64,000 nt of DNA, taken from Chromobotia macracanthus (lineage: Eukaryota > Chordata > Actinopteri > Cypriniformes > Botiidae). This document shows, piece by piece, positions 1-13,000 of the stretch (the stretch's first letter is position 1; the number at the start of each line of letters is the position of its first letter). The stretch spans positions 385,001 to 449,000 of the forward strand of contig JAZGTH010000137.1 of assembly GCA_036877525.1 (NCBI GenBank), read 5' to 3'. Under the pieces are notes generated by a model. The model saw only the letters and a list, made by a program, of their open reading frames with translations. It had not been told where the DNA came from and did no database searches. The position numbers and the translations under genes are program-made.

Positions 1-188
1 GTTGTTAGTGGAATGTTTTAAAAACAGAATTAAAAATGTTTAAATAATGTTCTTATAACCAAGCAATAATGTAAATAACTGAAAAACTGGACGTTTCAAA
101 CGGTCCTAGAATATTAAATATAACATTTTTGTGTTACCTTTTTGAATTTTTTTTTATTAATTTCTATAACCTAAAATTGTTAGCTGGG
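1..188. repeat. fragment of an AGCTAAC-ended interspersed repeat
   Basis: The stretch ends in TTGTTAGCTGGGGAG. This is the reverse complement of the start of the repeat near 36415 and matches the end of the one near 5325. The body is AT-rich with GTTCT/AACATT words shared among the three copies. It is probably a degenerate non-autonomous DNA transposon truncated by the window edge. Confidence 0.4.
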
Positions 189-2349
189 GAGTTTTCCTAA
201 TATAATAAAACTGCAGAAAATGTGTGTGTAACCATCGCTCATATATTTCCTTTTCTCAGCTCTATTTTGCTCATATATTTCATTTTCTCAGTTGGTGACA
301 TTCTTGATTTTAACTTTTTCTCTTTTGGTGTTGATTATTATTGATTAATGGATCATGATTAAAATATTGTTTTATACCATTACAGATGTGGCTGTACACA
401 GAGTTTAAAGAATCACATCTGCTGTAATGGGTCCCAAAACTCATTTTATGCACACACAATCATGCAATAAATATGTTATGCATCAAACAGTGTGCATTTG
501 TTTAATGTTAGTATATTTTAGTATATTAGAATGAATCCTAATCTTCAATTTCTAGGGTGATCACATTTAATAGGCAGTAGCCTTGGAGCCTTGTACAATA
601 CTTGGAGCCTTGTACAGGATATAGTTTAATTTTCTGAGTTGTAGTTTGATTTTCCTGGTCTGAAACTCTAGTTTGATTAACTTGGTCTGTGGCCTATCAT
701 AGGGTGGTTTGGTGAGCCAGAACAGGAAAAGGGTAATGCTAATTCCTGGGTGATGGATCTCACTGCCATCCAAAGACCATATGGGAAATGGGAACATTTT
801 TTGGAAATGAGAGAATCTGTGTGCTCTCCAAACATGTACAAGTATACTCATGCTCCCTTAACATGACTGCAGCAAGAACTGAGGTTTAACTTTGTATAGA
901 AGTCAAAAATACTCTTGATTGTTCAAATAGAATAGATTCAAATAGATATATTGACCTAGTTACAAATACTGTACATCTTGGCAGTATCAATGACAACTTG
1001 GACATATCAGGGAATTTTAACATTCTGATTTCCAGGCCTGGAAAATTTATGGAAGGTCTCATGGAAAAGTCATAAAAATCATTTTATAGTCATTTTAAAG
1101 TTTTTCTACTTGCACTCAGTTCTGAAATTTTTTATCAGCTAGAAATAAGCCTTTGTTATCTCTAAAATAATTTCTAAAACTCCTGGCCAGTATTACTTAC
1201 AGGCACTTGTGAAAGTTATCTGATATTGATTGGTCGAAAGGTGTGGAAACCCTGAATGACTTTGTATTTAATAAACTCTGTCCACCAAATGTCCATACCA
1301 AATTGATTGCTTTTGTTTATTTTTGCAGGAGACCACTAATGAATCTTGTGTGGACCAAAACAAATCAAAGTCAACAAGACAAACGTTATTAGACATATTT
1401 TGAGGGTATGTGCCAAAAAAGGCTTTTCATTTATTTGGACCAAGACTGTATTAACTTAATTTTGAACCAGTTTCTAAATTCTACATGTCTTTTAATTTAT
1501 TAATCGTGATTGGCTTGACAGCTTCATTCCCTTCACTCTTGCGTTATGTGACTAAGGACATTGTGAGGGGTCACGGGCTGGACATATACTCAGTTAAGCC
1601 ATTGTTTTTTGAGGTTCCTCTAGGCATCATCTCTAATATATTTCATTTCTGCAGTGGGAAACAGTGGGTTGCTGTTGAGAAAGGGTGATGTGATTTAATC
1701 TGGAAGCCCAGCAGGACCTGATAGTGGCTGGAGGGCAAACGCAGAGCGTGCCTGTTGTGAAACAGGAAGCCGGTGTGGCTTTGACCTCTCACTCGCCCAG
1801 TAATTGATGTAATAATACAAGCAGCATATCAGCACATATTCATCAGGCTGTAAATCTGGAGCAGTAGAGGATATGGCTTTCCAGATCAAGATTTGTGTAA
1901 TGGATAATCCATGTGTGTTGCAAAAGTGCTTTCAGATTGCAATCGCCAGTGGCGATTTATATCATCAATCTCAGTAACAATAACCAAGCTATTATGGTTC
2001 CTAAAATTCCCATCATTAATATGTATTTTTGTGTCCATGTGAGTGTGTTTAAACCTTTAGCTCCAATTCAGTGTTTCATTTGTATTTACAACGATATTCC
2101 AATTTCAAAGTGTTTATAAAAACAAATGTTCCTCTACACCTGCTTTTGGTCTTAGATGTGAAACTGTCCTTTTCCCTGTTAAATGTAATGGTTTTATCAG
2201 AGCTTGATCTCATTTTCCCCATTTCAAAGTGTTCTGACATTACAGAGCTGAGTTTGAATACAATATGACCTCATCTCATAGATATAGATGCTGAGTATGA
2301 CATCACTGCTGGCTTAAGTCAACTGTGTCAAATGATTCATTATAATAGC

Positions 2350-2475
2350 GAGCTACAGATGCCGCTAGTAGCAATGCCAAGGTCATGGGTCCGATTCCCA
2401 GTGAAAATATAAATTGATCATATGTACAGAACCTTGAATACACTGCAGTAAAAGCATCTGTCAAAATTCATAAAT
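2350..2475 (+). repeat. degenerate tRNA-derived SINE
   Basis: The A-box-like start is damaged. A B-box-like motif (GGTCCGATTCC, 2388-2398) is followed by the conserved tail with a CACTGCAGTAAAAGCATCTGTC-type end. It matches four other copies in the window (3211, 8551, 9951, 53261). It lies in an intron of the hgsnat-like pseudogene. Confidence 0.6.
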
Positions 2476-3210
2476 GTAATAAATGGAATGCAGCCTGCCT
2501 TTACTGTTTTGTGTTGTTGGTGGATGTCTTTGGTTCTTTGTGAGATCAACCCACAAAAAGCCCATATCCTTGCAGTTTCTATACTTTAACATGAAATGTG
2601 GTCTGTCCAGTGTTGAGTCAAAACTTTTCACAGAAGACTGAAGCATCTGTCTATCTACCTACCACCCTGGTAAAAATTGTTTTGGCTATGGTTTTTATCA
2701 GAGCAGAAAACACAGCACCCTCAATTTGTCACATGCCATCAAAATGATATATATTACAACTGTGGACTTTGCTTTGCATTTTAATTTTTTAAAAAGGATT
2801 TGGTTTTGAATTTCAGCAAGCTGAAAGCCTGCAGCCAGTTTACTCATATTTGTGATTACAAATGGAGGTTGGTGGTTTTGTAATGCAACTGCAACTGTGT
2901 TCTTAAAGCTTTCTGTACCAAAGAGAACACACTTCATCACCTTAACCATTGTCAGTTTAATAGTGTTTAAATTCTCAGTGTAAATCATTTTGCTGTCATA
3001 CTGCTATTTTATATAGGAAATTTATATTGGTCATCTCTGCTTTCTGTATTTCCCAGCTCCCCCAGTGGCTGAAGCTGGAACTGCTATTCTATGCAAGCAG
3101 ACTACATGAGCAAATTTTAAAACAGAGACTGATTTTAGGGGACACAAAAATTCTGATGTTGGCAATTTCCTGCAAGATCATGTTTCACAAACCACCTGCA
3201 GCAGTTGTTT

Positions 3211-3342
3211 CTGTAGCTCAACTGGTAGAGCATGGCCAAGGTCATGGGCTTGATTCCCATGGAACACATGTACTGATAAAATGCATACACTTAATACACT
3301 GTAATTCGCTTTAGATAAAATAATCTGTCAAATGCATACATA
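3211..3342 (+). repeat. tRNA-derived SINE
   Basis: The head resembles a tRNA (GTAGCTCAACTGGTAGAGCA, A box). It is followed by a B-box-like GGCTTGATTCCC and a tail ending in a degenerate form of the fish CGCTTTGGATAAAA...CTGCTAAATG module. It is a SINE and not a tRNA gene, because no acceptor-stem pairing or complete cloverleaf is present. Confidence 0.75.
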
Positions 3343-5136
3343 TAAATTGTTTCAGACCTCTGATTCCACTCTTCAAATGAGTTTAAAATCCCAATTATTT
3401 TAATGATGTCATATTTATATTTAACATGAACTTTATCTGATACCTCAGCCTTTTAACAGTGAAAACTGCAGTAGTAACAAATCACAAATGTGCCCACTCA
3501 GAAATTACAAAGCACTATGCTGCTGGGATAAAATGACAATGACAAATACACACTTGGCGCTACTGCTTAAGTATATATTTTACCTGTTAACAAAAATAGT
3601 TAATAAGAGGCAACATACAAACACGGCATATTTCGTTTTCTATTACAGTTTTGAATGCGTATTCAGAATCAATAAATAAAATACTTAATTGTTATTTTTT
3701 TCTTTTTTAACAGTCAAAGCCTGAGAGAGATTAATGATTAAAGTTAATTAACACGATTAGCTATAACTTGCTAAACTACAAACATTCTGCTTTCATCTCA
3801 TTTTGAAAATGACTTAACCTTTGTCTTTGTTACTATGGATACTAATGGATGCAGTCACAAAGTGTGTGAGAGAAGTGTGTGTGTAAGAGACAGACAAAGA
3901 TGTGCTTACTTTAATAGTGCTCTTTAGAGTATGGCGTGTGATTAAAATCTTGTATCAGCAGGTTAGGCCTAAAAGGGGCAGTAATGGTTTCTGTTCTGAT
4001 CTCCTAATTGAATTTGGTGAGGAAAAATTAGTGATAGCCAGTTTAGATACAGTGAAGTTTATCTGAAGGTCTATTCTGGGCCGTTGCTTTGCTCTCTGTG
4101 TGCTCTTATACAGACTGACCAATGCTTAACCAAAGAAAACAAACTTCAACACCATAATCTAAGTGTTGTCAGTTTAATAGCTGAAGTGATGTCCTAGAGT
4201 CTGATCACAAAAATCTCTTAGTGTCCGTGGGTGTATTTATGCCGCGTAGTGCAAACATGCATTTTTCTGACTTGCAATAAAACAGCATCTCCTGCGGTAG
4301 TGTTCCGTCATGCACAGTAAGTTACAGCTTGGCTTCCTTGCACTAAGTTACACGTCTACAATAAATTACAGCAGAGGGCTTTAGTCAGCACTTCTGTGTG
4401 AGGCGATTCAGAGGACAACTGTTCATTTCCTGAGTGATTCATTATGCTTAGGTTGCATTACCTTGCATTGCATTTCTCCTTTGATATGTAAAACATATGC
4501 CACACCCTCTGGCCTTATTATCTGTAACACAGATACACTTATTATACCTTAATTGTTGACAGATGACAGTTCTTGTTGTTTTGAAGCTATGGGTAAGTTA
4601 AAAGGATAACGTTCCATTTTGTTCGTTTGTTGTGGATCAGACTATGAATTATGGACATGCTTTCATTTTCATATTTCAGCAGAATTTCATCCAGTCAAAT
4701 GAATTAAAGAACATTTGCAAGATTTAGAGGCTTCTTGCTGCCTCTGGCATTGCCTCAGTTAAATTCTGCTTATTAACAATATTAAGAATTAATGGGCTTA
4801 ATATATGGGCCGTGTTCTGCTAAGGTACAAAATCATTTTGCTCCAAATTCTTCCTGTATAATATCGTGTTTAATTTCGTTTTCTTGTCATGCCCACATGC
4901 ATGCATGAATTCATACATATCCTTTCATTTCTTTTATTGGTCTGTTTGTCTGTACATACGTTACATCATTTATATTTCAGATATGGAAACATTTAAAACA
5001 TTTAGTTGCATGTATGGATTGATGGTATTTGTGGAGGAGGCAGGCACTGGTTTTTCGAACCGTGAATGGTGATGTACCACTGATTGGTTACATACATGAC
5101 TGGAAAGTTAATCCATGTTATGATCAGTAATGCTGA

Positions 5137-5325
5137 TACTCAGGGAAAACTAACTGTTACTCTAAAACATTCCACTCACAACTTAAGAATAACGTTTCTG
5201 ATATATGATATATAACATTACAACAAAGTTCTACTAACGCTTCTGCAAGAATGTTTTTCATAATTGTAAGAGAACTTTTATAGAACATTAGCCAGTATTC
5301 TGAGAACATTTCATGTTAGCTGGGG
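5137..5325. repeat. AGCTAAC-ended interspersed repeat, copy 2
   Basis: It shares the GTTCTACTAACG...CTGCAAGAATGTTTTTC block and the following GAGAAC with the copy in ret intron 10 (near 36650). It ends in GTTAGCTGGGG. The family is not identified. Confidence 0.5.
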
Positions 5326-6571
5326 ATGCCTTGTACTGATATGAAATACTTTATTGCTTTATCAAAGTGACACCATTATTTTCACTTTATATTTTTTGTG
5401 AGTTTGTCTTTTCGCTGAACATTGCTGATCATTCTCACATGGAGGCAGATGAGACGGGTTGCATGTTAAATTTAATGGGTGGCTATTACAAAGCTCATCT
5501 CCTGAAGTACTCACAGATGAACTCAATTTAAGACTCATAATGGCCTCTTCATCATATCAGCAGAATTGTATTGATCATAAGGGAAAGCAGATGGATTTTA
5601 ATATTACCGTGAGGCCTGCTCTGTCATGGCTGTGTGAGCATTTATAAATCATTGGCTGTCTGAAAATCGAAAAAATAATGAGAAAACAAAAAACAAAAGT
5701 GTTTTTTAAGGCCATGCAATCTTTTATCATCAGTTAGTTTTTTTGGAATTACATCATTTACAATTAGGTGTGATTATGAGGATGACACTGATTTTTGTTG
5801 TTCATTAGACAACAGTAAGATTATGCATTTCCTACCTGTCAGTCAAACAGCTCTCACACGCATGCGCCATTTGTGTTTATGTTATGTTATGTATGTCTTT
5901 ATGTCTGTATGTTTTTTCTCCATGTGTGATACAGCTCTCACAGTGGCTGATCTTGTGATGCCTTGGTGAGTTGCCAGCATGTACTTAATGAATCGATGTA
6001 GAATTATTACTTTCCATTTTTAGATTAATATGGAAGAAAGTGGGACTTTAGTCCAACAGTTTGGATCTTCCATCAAAATAATTCAGATTTAAGAATTTCT
6101 CAGCCTAGCATCGCTCATAATGCTTTGCCTATTAATCTTTCTCCCTTTGATAATATACATAAAGCTTGTAAAATCCACTGCCTTGCTTAAAAATGTCTTG
6201 TGTAATGGACTGAATGAATACAGAATTTCCTCTGTATATGGCCCAGCAATGCAGTGTTAACCTTAGATTTGTTTAGGTTAGGGTTTCTGTATAGGAAAGC
6301 CTGTATTAGTATGTGTAAAATCTGTGTCCACTCAGATACAGTAAACCATCAGCCACTCTACAATTTTTGGCATGCAACAATCAATAATATAGAACTGCAT
6401 TAACTTTTGAATTAACCAGACATGCCATCACTGCAAAAATATCTCTAAAACCCCACATAAATGAGTTATTTATTACCAGCAGTGATTCACACAGTTCATA
6501 ATGTGCCAATACACAATATGTGTAATGTAAGTATTATGTGCAGTAATGCTGTTTTTAATCCTTTGGCAAGG

Positions 6572-6612
6572 TACACATACATACATACATATATATACGT
6601 ATACATACATAT
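6572..6612. repeat. CATA/TATA-rich simple repeat
   Basis: An imperfect run of catacata and tatata units, a short microsatellite inside the pseudogene region. Confidence 0.7.
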
Positions 6613-6829
6613 CTTTTACATGTTTTTGATAGCCCACTAAGAAGCAAAAAAATCCCATTGGAATTGTGGTTCTCTGCTGGGCAGCAGTGACCGATAACAG
6701 AGAAAGAGTCACCTGCACTCTTCAATCTCCACCCTTATTAAGTTCACCCTTATGTGAACCTTCCTTCAGATAATTTAAAAACATTACATAAGTCACCAAA
6801 ACCTTGGTTTACAAATAAGGTCCATTACA

Positions 6830-7110
6830 GGGATTCATCCAAAAATGAAAAATCTTCCATCATTTACTCACCCTAATGTCATTCCAAACCATTAATTCCA
6901 AACCAACATGACTTTTTTGCTCCTGAGGTACACAAAAGAAGATATTTTGAAATGCACTGGTAAACATAACTGTGTCACTCATTGACACAAAACATTTCTC
7001 AAAATATCAAAATTCTTTTGTGTTTCACAAAAAGTCATGTAGGTTTGGAATAACATGAGCGTGACTAAATAATGGACAAAATTAAATTTATGGGTGAACT
7101 ATCCCTTTAA
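6830..7110. mobile_element. palindromic MITE with AAAGGGATAGTTCACCC-type ends
   Basis: The right end reads GGGTGAACTATCCCTTTAA. The left end carries the degenerate inverse (ATCCAAAAATGAAAAATCTT). The interior contains ATTTACTCACCCTAATGTCA and its inverse further right. This is a very abundant non-autonomous DNA element type in cyprinid genomes. No coding capacity is present. Confidence 0.75.
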
Positions 7111-8550
7111 TGATGAAAGACAGAATTTGCTAATCAGGGTCTCACAGTAGCACATCAGGGCTGTCAGGGTTAAGTAAGGGAGAGCCACCAGGGAGGTGTG
7201 CTCAAACATTAGCCAATGCACTGTAGCTGTATGCTTGCTTGAATGGATGTATAACTAAGTTAACAAAAATATTGTGATACTTTTCAGTGGCAATCATCAT
7301 ATCTGGGGACGTTTAACAGAGGTGCACAGAGCAAAACAAGCTTGGTTTAATGGTCAATTATCATAGATAAGGTTTCATCATGCCAGCTGGGCAGTGCATT
7401 TTATGGAACTTCATGTAATTTAATTACCGCTTTTGCCATAAACTGCAAATTTTACTCTCGCCAATCTGATACTGATCTGATATCAGCCTGCGCATCACTC
7501 AGAATGATGTTGTAAACTATTATACCCCAACATACCTGCATTCAAATGTAACAGCATGTGTTTGCCAATCGAATTAGTGAAAATTTCATCCTATGTTCCC
7601 TTAATTGCGATTTCCTTCTTTAAAAAAAAATATTCATTTTTATTCATATTTATTATTGAATATTAAGCTGTTACATTAAGACATGCAGTATGTGATGGGG
7701 ACATGAATATCTAAAATAAATAAAGAAAACCTTCTAAAATGGTACATTTGCTAATACTGTACTTCTGTATTATTTCTACATGGTACAGTTTTAATATTTG
7801 GTATAAATTCTTGTGTTGTGAAAATGAAAATCAGTTAAAGCACACAAAACCTATGCCAGTACTTCAAAAACATACTTAAATTGTTCTGGCATATTTTTAA
7901 TTATTATTAAGTTACACACTAAAAATGAAGACTTTTAATATTAGGGTGTTGATTCTTGTTTGAAACTTGTCTGATATTTTCTGATTCTCAATACCGGAGA
8001 GATAAAGTGCAGTTTGGATTTGTTTAAGAATGTGTGGATATGGGGTTTAATTGACAGATATCATTAGTCACGCAAACCACTTCCTGTCTCCATGCGCAGA
8101 GGTTGAGTGTTTCCGCTTTTTATTTGATTTGTTGGATCAATGATCAGTATTATATTGTTTCTCATGGCCCTTCGTACGTGTCACAAAGAGGTTTTCAATT
8201 AACTAATGTGCAGATTACCATCAATCTTGCTCTCTATATCCGTCACTCACATCACCCTCCGCGCCAGCTACCTCATCAGATAAGCATGATTAGTCTCTGG
8301 CAGGGTTGATCACACACACCTTTACAGTCCTGCAGTGAATGACTTCTCACCTCAGCCTGTCTGTGTCAGCACAGCCATCATAAGCCTGTATTTTTATAAA
8401 CACAAATCTGCTCTTCACACCAGAACACTGTGAAAAACAATGCAATACCTAGAAGTTATTGTTTATAGATGAAAGTAAAGATGTTAAACTGTAATAAACA
8501 GTGAGAAGTTATCAATGAGTCAATAGCTAAAGACATCAGACCAACAATTA

Positions 8551-8700
8551 CACCTACATTTATGCATTTGGCAGATGCTTTAATCCAAAGTAACTTATAG
8601 TGCATTTAAGGTATGCTTTTTGTCAGTACATGTGTTCCCTGGAAATCAAACCCACAACCTTGGGTTGCAAAACCAATGCTCTGCCAATTAAGCTAGAGGA
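8551..8700 (-). repeat. tRNA-derived SINE, minus orientation
   Basis: Read on the minus strand it gives a tRNA-like head (TAATTGGCAGAGCATTG), then the B-box region with TGGGTTTGATTTCC, then the tail ending in AGCATCTGCCAAATGCATA. It is the same family as the copies at 3211 and 53261. Confidence 0.75.
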
Positions 8701-9105
8701 ATACAATTAAATGAAAGTGGATGAATGGTCTCACACTGTAAGTGGTCTCTGTTGTTGTATGTGTGTTATAGAGAAGACTAACAGTTCATTGACTCTTGGA
8801 CGTTGGCAGTGTGTCTGATCACAGCCTCAGACATACCACTAAGCTGTGTATATCTATATTCTCCCCTCAGTGGTTTGTAATATTAATCTTGTATGTTTAT
8901 ATGTGTGTGCTTGCATAAATTTGTCAGTATCTTGGTCCTGGTTACGGATACCCAGAGTGCTCCAGCGTTTGGGTTTCACATATTTTGTCCTGGCGCTGAT
9001 GCAAACCTTCTCTCCCCCACAGAGAGATCCCTTTGGGTCATATTTTTCTCACATCGCTACAGGAAGACAATGGTTCTGTTAAGTGACACCTACATTCAGA
9101 AATGT

Positions 9106-9359
9106 ACACTGTAAAAAAAAACTTTGCTGCCTTAAATTTTTATGTTTAATCAACTTGGGTTTACAAGTCATTTCAACTTAATAGTTAAAATCCTGACTGG
9201 TGTAACTTTTAAAAATAAGTAAGCAAATTTTCAACTATGTTTAATAAGTTACAGCAACTCAGGACCAGTCAAGATTACAAAGAGTAAGTCGAAATGACTT
9301 GTGCAGCCACATTGATTAAACTTAAAACGTGTACATGTAGCAACTTTTTTGTTACATGG
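9106..9359. mobile_element. MITE with CACTGTAAAAAA ends, copy A
   Basis: The left end is ACACTGTAAAAAAAA, followed by CTGCCTTAAATTTT and GTTTAATCAACTTG. The right part inverts this (CATTGATTAAACTTAAAA, then a degraded CAACTTTTTTGTTACA). The interior is closely shared with 38469-38686 in ret intron 15. It is a short non-autonomous palindromic DNA element. Confidence 0.75.
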
Positions 9360-9950
9360 TAATATGTGTTATTAAAATATGAATGATTACTTTTTTAAAG
9401 CTATAACTATTATAAAGTACTTCATATACACATTGTCAATTTTTGTTTTAAAAATACTTACATATTTCCCTCATTAGTGCTATCATTTCCATCTTTTTTG
9501 ACCAACAATTTTATCACTAATAAAGGTTTATCATAAGTTGGTATTTGGTTATCAAGGAGAACAGTTAAAGATGATTTTTTTATTGAAAGTACTTAAGTTA
9601 ATGAAAGTAGTCATTTTGTCAAGTTTTGCAGAAAGTGTAAACTGTACACCTTTAGTAATGTTGATAACCACTGAAAATCCTGTGTGATTTCTGCATTTTC
9701 CATTACAGCATCATTGGTGAAACCCTGTTCAGGATGTGGTTTTGTACAGAATAGCTCTTTATTGCATTGCTGGAGACAGTGTGGCTGTGTTTCACATTAT
9801 TGCCTGCACCAAACTGCCCCACAAGAGTTAATATAAGCGACAACCTATGACCATACACAAAGAAGTCTGTGAAGAAGATGAAGATGAAGAAGTGTGTGGA
9901 AAAGATGAAGACGATTAACTACTGTATTAATCACCACAAACACAATGATA

Positions 9951-10077
9951 TTACATTTAGCTTTATGCATTTGGCAGAGGCTTTTTCTACAGTGCATACA
10001 AGCTATACATTTTATTAGTATAGGCATTCCCTGGGTATCGAACCCACAACCTCTACCAGCTCTACCAGTTACAGGAA
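9951..10077 (-). repeat. tRNA-derived SINE, minus orientation
   Basis: The minus strand shows a B-box-like GTTGTGGGTTCGATACCC and the AGCCTCTGCCAAATGCATA tail. The head is partly lost. Confidence 0.7.
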
Positions 10078-13000
10078 CAATGATATAGTACATAAATCTT
10101 GCGCATTAAATAATTAAGGTGTAATATGTCTGTCAAGAGTAATTTAAATGCAGTTCATCTCTTTGTAAACAATAATGTCATTCATGTGTCAAGCTAATTC
10201 ATTCAGCGGCTGACATATACAGGCTGTTGGCATCTGAGAATATATGTGGGATAGCACTAATGTCCTACATTTACATGCATAGGGTATATATGCAGGCACT
10301 GCAAGTAGCACTTATTTGTGTGCTGTTGTTTGTGAGTGTGCGAATGCACAAGGGCGCGTGTCGTACAAACCCGTGCTGTGCAGCTTTTATGAGATCTGTG
10401 ATTTATGAGTGTTTGGCGGCCGCTTCAGAGGGGATAATTAGCCAATCTCAGTCTGTCATGTGCACTAAAAGGAGGCATGAAGAATAGATCCATCTTCCTT
10501 TCTCTCCTTTTCTTGTTGTTTTTCTCCCCTGTATCCGCTCAACCTTCCAGTTATAACTCCGTCAAACTCTTTTCAGTGTGTCTGACCCTTTATGACATTG
10601 ATACTCAGATGCAGAACACAGATAACTCTGCTTGCATAAAAACATTGTGACCTCACAATCATCGCCCTTGTCTTGCAGCACATAATACAGCATTCAGATT
10701 GGCTGACCTCTAAATCCTATTACCTTAATGAAAAATTTGACTGGGCTCCTCAAAAATGGTTGGAATTGTTAGGGATTGTACATGTCTTTTTTTAATGTGA
10801 GTGATGAGTTCATCGTTGGTTGTTACCTCTGCTAGTGGGGCTGGTGGTATTGGAGATGATGGCCTGTATTCTAGCTGCACAGGAGGAGGATCTGCATATA
10901 TCAATGGGTGGTTATTAGGGGACAACATCTACTGGCATCCAACCTGCAAGGTAAGAATCATTTACTGATTATCTTTTACCCCTTCAGACCCTGTGTCCAT
11001 TGAATTGTACAGCATGTTTTTTGGTTTAAACCAATGAAAATGCATGATTTTATAATATGAATAATGCTTGGTCACTGGTTGGTACTGGATCAACCAATCA
11101 CAATGAAGACATAACGCTTAATCTAAGAGAGCCTCCGGCATCAAATTACATAGTTCAATGCACTAAATTTCTGATCCTTAATGGCTTAATTAAAAATGAA
11201 AATTTATGTACTCTTTTTTCTTATTTTAAAATTAGATTCATATTCATATTAGCAGGGGTTAAAATGCACATGCTGATATGCTGTAATGTTTTGTTAGTAA
11301 CTTTTCCTGTTCCCACTGTTTTTACAGGTCTTGTATCATACAACGCAGCCCTTCAACCTAGTGGGTGTTCTGAATTAATTCCATAGTCATGGGGTTCTTT
11401 GGGATGCAGGTAAGGAGATATAATTAATCAATATCACATGACAAAAAATGCTGTTGTACTGAATATCTGCACAGCTGTGATTTAGCTGCAGCGGCCTTGT
11501 GCTGCATGTTATCACCTGTGGTGATATTCAATACAATAAAAAACTGCGTGCTCCTGTAATATTGCAAATATTGATGCATTATGGCCAGCTACTGCTGCAA
11601 AAACAGACAAAACAGTAAAACGTTCAATTGCTGTTTTAAAATGATCAGTTTCTTAATATGCCTTAATATGTAATGTCAAATATTGTAACCAGCACCAACA
11701 AGAACAATACAAATTTCAGGTATGCTATACAAGACAGCAGACCAAAGCCTATATCTGATCCAAGCTTAAACATATTAAAACAATTCACAATTAATTTTTT
11801 TCATATTCTCTTTTTTCATATTCAACATATTCTCTCCTTGACACATTGATTTGAATTGAACTTCACCTTTAGTTCATCAATAACACAACAATGACTATAC
11901 TACAATGTTCATACTCTCTTAGACAGACATCTGTTTTTTGTCAGTCGTTCTTGTTGTTGTGGACAGATGTGTGCATCTTGGCAAACGTCTGAAAAATTTC
12001 TCACCCTTTGATGGTGACAATGCCTCGGTGACCAGTGAAAACTCGCCATGCAAACTCTGCTGCATTGCTTAAATCCCAGTGGGCGGAGGCAAATAACAGT
12101 TAACGCCAAGCCTGTCAATCAACATGTCTTAGAGAACACGGCAGGTGTCAGCCTCTCGGTCTGTGTTCATCCGCTCCGGCGTCCTCGGCTGAGCCACATT
12201 CGTCATCACCAGATTCATAAGTAAGCAGGGCCAACTTCACAGCCGTGCGGGGAATGGTGAAATTTGAGCTCTTTGTCAGGGACACAGCCACCTCTCACAT
12301 CCTCTTTCTTTCTCTCTGCCCGATCCACATGATATCAGTATGACTTATGATTACTGTTATCGTCCTCCAGAGTTTACTTGATATGAAATATCTGAGTTTA
12401 CTTGAAGGACCATGACCCATGTGACCTAAAATGGAGGCCCTGATACATATTCTGTGTAAGGCACAGGACCATAAAATGTTTGTCCAATCACTGCATTTAG
12501 TCCGAATGCAGTGATAGGGTGTGCTACTTGTCTATCAAACTATGTTTTTGCATACCTTTGTGCACCATGGTTATGTGTTTTGGAGGATGTGTGGCTTTGG
12601 AGAGAACTCTGACAGAAGGACGGAATCTATGCTTTTTTAAAGCTAGCTTGCTACTTCTAGCCCCTCCAAAATTGCCTTACCTTACCTTTAAATATTTTGC
12701 TTTCAAATTTGAACGAATTTTAAGAAAAGTATTTAATCAACCATACAAATATTCTTGTCTTTGTGTCCTTAGGCTGGAAATATTCTGCTGTTTTATTGTA
12801 ATATTAATCACAGTATCCTGACACAATTCCTTATGTGGGCCCTTATCCTGCTATGTGCACACTTGTATAGCAGAAATAAGATTGCTCTGCTCTACTTAGC
12901 AGAATTCAGCAGCAATTAATACGCTATACAGCAACGCCCTGTCTGTACAAGTGTTATATTGCTTGTAGTTGCAGACAGTTAATAAAATAGGTAGACGTCA

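Noticed and set aside
1485..2268. Short plus-strand open frames between pseudogene exons
   Set aside because: No similarity to hgsnat or any family I recognise; they lie in what was an intron.
3221..3300. Possible tRNA gene with recognisable A and B boxes
   Set aside because: No complete cloverleaf or acceptor stem, and the same unit with the same non-tRNA tail recurs at 2350, 8551, 9951 and 53261. It is a SINE.
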